Source: Gemmata massiliana (lineage in GTDB: Bacteria > Planctomycetota > Planctomycetia > Gemmatales > Gemmataceae). From it: a stretch of DNA of 64,000 nt. Every line of letters begins with the position of its first letter. The first letter of the stretch is position 1. The DNA lies in the NCBI GenBank assembly GCA_000531095.1, contig HG799462.1, forward strand, positions 593,545 to 657,544, given 5' to 3'. Below the pieces are notes generated by a model, which did no database searches, was not told the origin of the DNA, and saw only the letters and a program-made list of their open reading frames with translations. Positions 61,163 through 64,000 of this stretch are shown here, piece after piece. Both the position numbers and the translations under genes were made by a program.

Positions 61163-61184
61163 TTCGCTGTCCCCGTTGGCCGCC

Positions 61185-63134
61185 TTACGCGCTCGGCTCT
61201 TCGAGGTAAGTATACCCCTCCAGCCCGTTCTCGTAGAAGCGCAGGAAGTGCCGGGCTTCGGCCGCGGTGATGCGCGAGTGCTTCACCGCCTTCTCGACGT
61301 CCTTACGCATCCGGTCGGTCAGTTTCTCGGCGCTGTACTGCACGTAGTTCAGCACCTCCGTCACGGTGTCGCCTTTCACCACCGAGTCGATGCTCGGCGT
61401 GCCGTCGTCCTCCATCGACACGTGGACCGCGTTCGTGTCGCCGAGCAGGTTGTGGAGGTCGCCCAGGATTTCCTGGTACGCGCCGAGCAGGAACGCGCCC
61501 AGGTAGTACGGCTCGTTCGGGCTGTGCGTGTGCAGTTCGAGAGTGCTGCGCACGTCGCGCAGATCGATGAACTGGTCGATCTTGCCGTCGCTGTCGCACG
61601 TGATGTCGCCCAGCACCGCGCGCCGCGTCGGGGCTTCCGTGAGCCGGTGGATCGGCATCAGCGGGAAGAGTTGCTTGATCGCCCACGAGTCGGGCATGCT
61701 CTGGAACACCGAGAAGTTGCAGAAGTAGGTGTCCGAGAGCATGTTGTCGAGGCCGTTCAGTTCCTCCGGCACGTAATCGAGGTCGCGCACGATGCGCTGG
61801 AGCTTGCGCCCGAACGCCCAGAACAGGCGCTCCGCGAGCGCACGCAACTCGATCGTGAGGTGGCCTAGGTTGAAGAGCGAGAGCGTCTTCTCCATCTGGT
61901 CCACGGCGTCGTGGTAGAACTCCAGGAAGTTCTTTTTGTTCAGCTCGCGGAAGTTGGAGTACAGGTCGCGGATCGGTTCGGGGGCGTCGTCCGGCAGCGA
62001 GTCCGGCGCGGTGCATTTATCGAAGTCGGACGTGCCGAGCACGTCGAACACGAGCACCGAGTGGTACGCGACCACCGCGCGCCCGCTCTCGGAGATGATC
62101 GCCGGGTGCGGCACTCCCGCCTCGTCGCACACCGACTTGATCCGGTACACCACGTCGTTCGCGTACTCTTGCAGCGTGTAGTTCGTGCTGCTCTCGAACG
62201 CGGTCTGCGACCCGTCGTAGTCGATCCCCAGGCCGCCGCCCACGTCGATGTACTTCAGCCCGGCCCCCAGGCGATACAGTTCGACGTACACGCGGGCCGC
62301 CTCGGACAGTGCGTCCTTCACCTTGCGGATGTCCGACACCTGCGACCCCATGTGGAAGTGGGTCATCTGCAGGCAGTCGCCCAGCTCCTTCGACTTCAGG
62401 TACTCGTAGGCTTCGAGCACTTCTGTGAGCGTCAGCCCGAACTTCGAGCGGTACCCGGCGCTCCCGCGCCACCGGCCCGACCCCCGCGACGCGAGCTTCA
62501 CGCGCACGCCGATCGGCTGCCGCACCCCCAGCTCTTCCATGTACTTGACGAGCAGTTCGAGTTCCGTGAACTTCTCGACCACCGGGATGATGTTCTTCCC
62601 GATCTTGCGCGAGAGCACCACCATCTTGATGAACTCGTCGTCCTTGAACCCGTTGCAGATGATGGGCGTGTCCACGCCGTTGGTGAGCGCGAGCACCGCG
62701 AGCAGTTCGGGCTTGCTACCGGCCTCCAGGCCGAAGTTGTGCCCCTTACCGAAGCCCAGCACCTCTTCGACGACGTGCCGCTGCTGGTTCACCTTGATCG
62801 GGTACACGCAGTGGTAATCGCCCGTGTACCCGTACTCGGTACGGGACTTCTCGAACGCGCCCGCGATCTCGCCGATGCGGTGCTGGAGGATGTCGGTGAA
62901 GCGGAGCAAGAGGGGCGGCTGGATGCCGCGTGTGCGGATCTGGTCGACGAGGTCTTTGAGGTCGATGCTGCGCTCGGAGTTCTTATCCGGGTGAACGGTG
63001 ACGTGCCCTTGCTTGTTGATCCCGAAGTAACCCTTGCCCCAGTTCTTGACCCCGTAAGTCTCGAAAGCGTCGTGGAGCTTCCAGGCGGGGTTGATGTCGG
63101 ACGTGTCGGGTGCGCGGCGGTCGAGTTTGGCCAT
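61185..63134 (-). CDS. speA: Biosynthetic arginine decarboxylase
   Basis: A 649-residue PLP enzyme of the alanine-racemase-like fold. The PLP lysine is in YPIKVNQQ (Lys114); HMGSQVSDI, YIDVGGGLGIDYDG and ISESGRAV follow, and CDSDGKID plus LGAYQEILGDLHNLLGDTNA complete the active site. It makes agmatine for polyamine synthesis. ATG at 63134 is preferred over the TTG at 63137. A normal-length SpeA; ordinary chromosomal gene. Confidence 0.96.
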   Translation of the reverse strand: MAKLDRRAPDTSDINPAWKLHDAFETYGVKNWGKGYFGINKQGHVTVHPDKNSERSIDLKDLVDQIRTRGIQPPLLLRFTDILQHRIGEIAGAFEKSRTEYGYTGDYHCVYPIKVNQQRHVVEEVLGFGKGHNFGLEAGSKPELLAVLALTNGVDTPIICNGFKDDEFIKMVVLSRKIGKNIIPVVEKFTELELLVKYMEELGVRQPIGVRVKLASRGSGRWRGSAGYRSKFGLTLTEVLEAYEYLKSKELGDCLQMTHFHMGSQVSDIRKVKDALSEAARVYVELYRLGAGLKYIDVGGGLGIDYDGSQTAFESSTNYTLQEYANDVVYRIKSVCDEAGVPHPAIISESGRAVVAYHSVLVFDVLGTSDFDKCTAPDSLPDDAPEPIRDLYSNFRELNKKNFLEFYHDAVDQMEKTLSLFNLGHLTIELRALAERLFWAFGRKLQRIVRDLDYVPEELNGLDNMLSDTYFCNFSVFQSMPDSWAIKQLFPLMPIHRLTEAPTRRAVLGDITCDSDGKIDQFIDLRDVRSTLELHTHSPNEPYYLGAFLLGAYQEILGDLHNLLGDTNAVHVSMEDDGTPSIDSVVKGDTVTEVLNYVQYSAEKLTDRMRKDVEKAVKHSRITAAEARHFLRFYENGLEGYTYLEEPSA

Positions 63135-63282
63135 CAAACTGCCTTTCCCGTGTAACGGGAAGCGAGGGAAACAGAGGCGCGGGCGGAGCGCGATTGTTCC
63201 ATCTTACGTTGCGCGCGACTCGGTGCAACGCCGATCGAAAGATTGGACCGCGGCGGCGCCGAGTCGCGCGCGAACGGGGCAC

Positions 63283-63723
63283 TCAGTCCACGTCGAACGA
63301 GAACTGATTGGGGTCACCCTTCTTCACCGTCACCTTGATAAACGGCTGCTGCGGGTTCCCATATTTCGGTTTGAGTTTGGCCGGACCAGCCGAGCCCTCG
63401 GTAAGCGAGAACCCCGCCTTGTTCTCCTTCGCGGGCGGGCGCCAATCGATGGTCACGCCGTACTCGCCCTCGGGGGCGCCATCACCCTCGGCGAAGGTCG
63501 TCAGCGCGAAGGTGCCGTCTTCCTTCACTTTCCCAAACGGTTTGCCGCCGATCCGTTTCTCGAATGCGGGGTCTACTGGGTGGAACACCACCAGCGCTCC
63601 GACGGGCGGTGTGGTCTTGTTGAACGTTACCTTCCCGCCGGACGGGAGTGCCTCCGGCTTCCCGGTGCCCCCGCACCCGGTGAGTGCAAAGAGACAGATC
63701 CCGGCACAGAAAAGACGAGTCAT
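63283..63723 (-). CDS. Small lipoprotein
   Basis: A 146-residue protein with signal peptide MTRLFCAGICLFALTGCGG, whose lipobox is ALTGC. The mature part is a beta-sandwich (GGKVTFNKTTPPVGALVVF, DGTFALTTFAEGDG) of the planctomycete type often encoded beside DUF1559 genes, as here: the DUF1559 end at 63859-64000 lies upstream on the same strand. Confidence 0.88.
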   Translation of the reverse strand: MTRLFCAGICLFALTGCGGTGKPEALPSGGKVTFNKTTPPVGALVVFHPVDPAFEKRIGGKPFGKVKEDGTFALTTFAEGDGAPEGEYGVTIDWRPPAKENKAGFSLTEGSAGPAKLKPKYGNPQQPFIKVTVKKGDPNQFSFDVD

Positions 63724-63858
63724 GATGATTGTTAAATTTGATGTGTTGAGTGCGGAAGTACCACCGCGCCGATCCTGAAGGGACCGGCGCGGAACGCGCT
63801 CGTTTTCGGTGAAGCGCGAGCGAGGCGCTCGCGCATTCCGGGAATGCCCATGCTGGTA

Positions 63859-64000
63859 TCAGTCGGTGCCGGGGCTGACTTCGGCCGTGACTCCGGTCAG
63901 CCCGCCACCCTGCGCGGTGATGAGGGCCGCGTAGGTCTTCGGGTTGATCGAGTCGCGGATGTACCGCACGCTGCCGTCGGCGAACACGTGGTTCGCGCCG
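63859..64000 (-). CDS. DUF1559 protein, C-terminal end only
   Basis: Reading the minus strand from the window edge gives GANHVFADGSVRYIRDS followed by INPKTYAALITAQGGG and the stop at 63859. The H-x-x-F-x-DGSVR pattern is the DUF1559 C-terminal motif. The gene starts beyond the right edge and precedes the lipoprotein gene. Confidence 0.88.
   Translation of the reverse strand, partial: GANHVFADGSVRYIRDSINPKTYAALITAQGGGLTGVTAEVSPGTD

Overview
The window looks like a high-GC planctomycete of the Gemmata type (Gemmataceae). The chromosomal right end carries a DUF1559 prepilin-like protein with an N-terminal type IV pilin signal, the end of a second one, a very long secreted dehydrogenase-like protein with a C-terminal CxxCH haem motif, and small lipoproteins. 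The left part has an ECF sigma factor paired with a Ser/Thr kinase, and an excisionase-like DUF1580 protein. All of these are typical of that family.

Layout. 0-3 kb: a Gabija defence locus (gajA intact, gajB cut by an IS701-like transposase). 3-10 kb: a minus-strand set (TPR protein, small HTH protein, unknowns) divergent from the sigma factor/kinase pair. 10-16.4 kb: a tightly packed plus-strand module with winged-helix proteins, a polytopic membrane protein, a coupling-protein-like ATPase and an anchored coiled-coil protein. 16.5-21.8 kb: an HNH protein, small unknown genes, two stretches of strong nested hairpins and a tyrosine recombinase. 21.8-25 kb: an arsenic resistance operon (arsR, arsM, arsC, acr3) divergent from a truncated merR. 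25-30 kb: a QatABCD defence system. 30-34 kb: a 38-bp perfect inverted repeat, a DUF1016/YhcG nuclease, an unknown protein and about 1.4 kb of densely folded, gene-free DNA that is a candidate large non-coding RNA. 33.8-38.9 kb: a plasmid-type backbone with iterons, a Rep-like protein, parA, parB and an integrase. 39-49.6 kb: an integrative element next to tRNA-Arg with an integrase, primase-helicase, RNase H, VRR-NUC nuclease, a divergent pair of related small regulators and a repeat-array candidate origin. 49.6-64 kb: ordinary chromosome, including speA.

How it works together. The left 49 kb is a mosaic accessory island: defence systems (Gabija, Qat, DUF1016 nuclease, perhaps the HNH protein) and metal resistance are carried with plasmid replication/partition genes and three tyrosine recombinases.

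Assembly caution. Two loxP-type 42-base sequences (63-104 and 25626-25667) match the 454 Titanium paired-end linker with one mismatch each. They interrupt the transposase and qatD. parB also carries two compensating single-base indels in A runs, a known pyrosequencing error. These three broken genes are probably intact in the organism, and contiguity across the two linkers should not be trusted.
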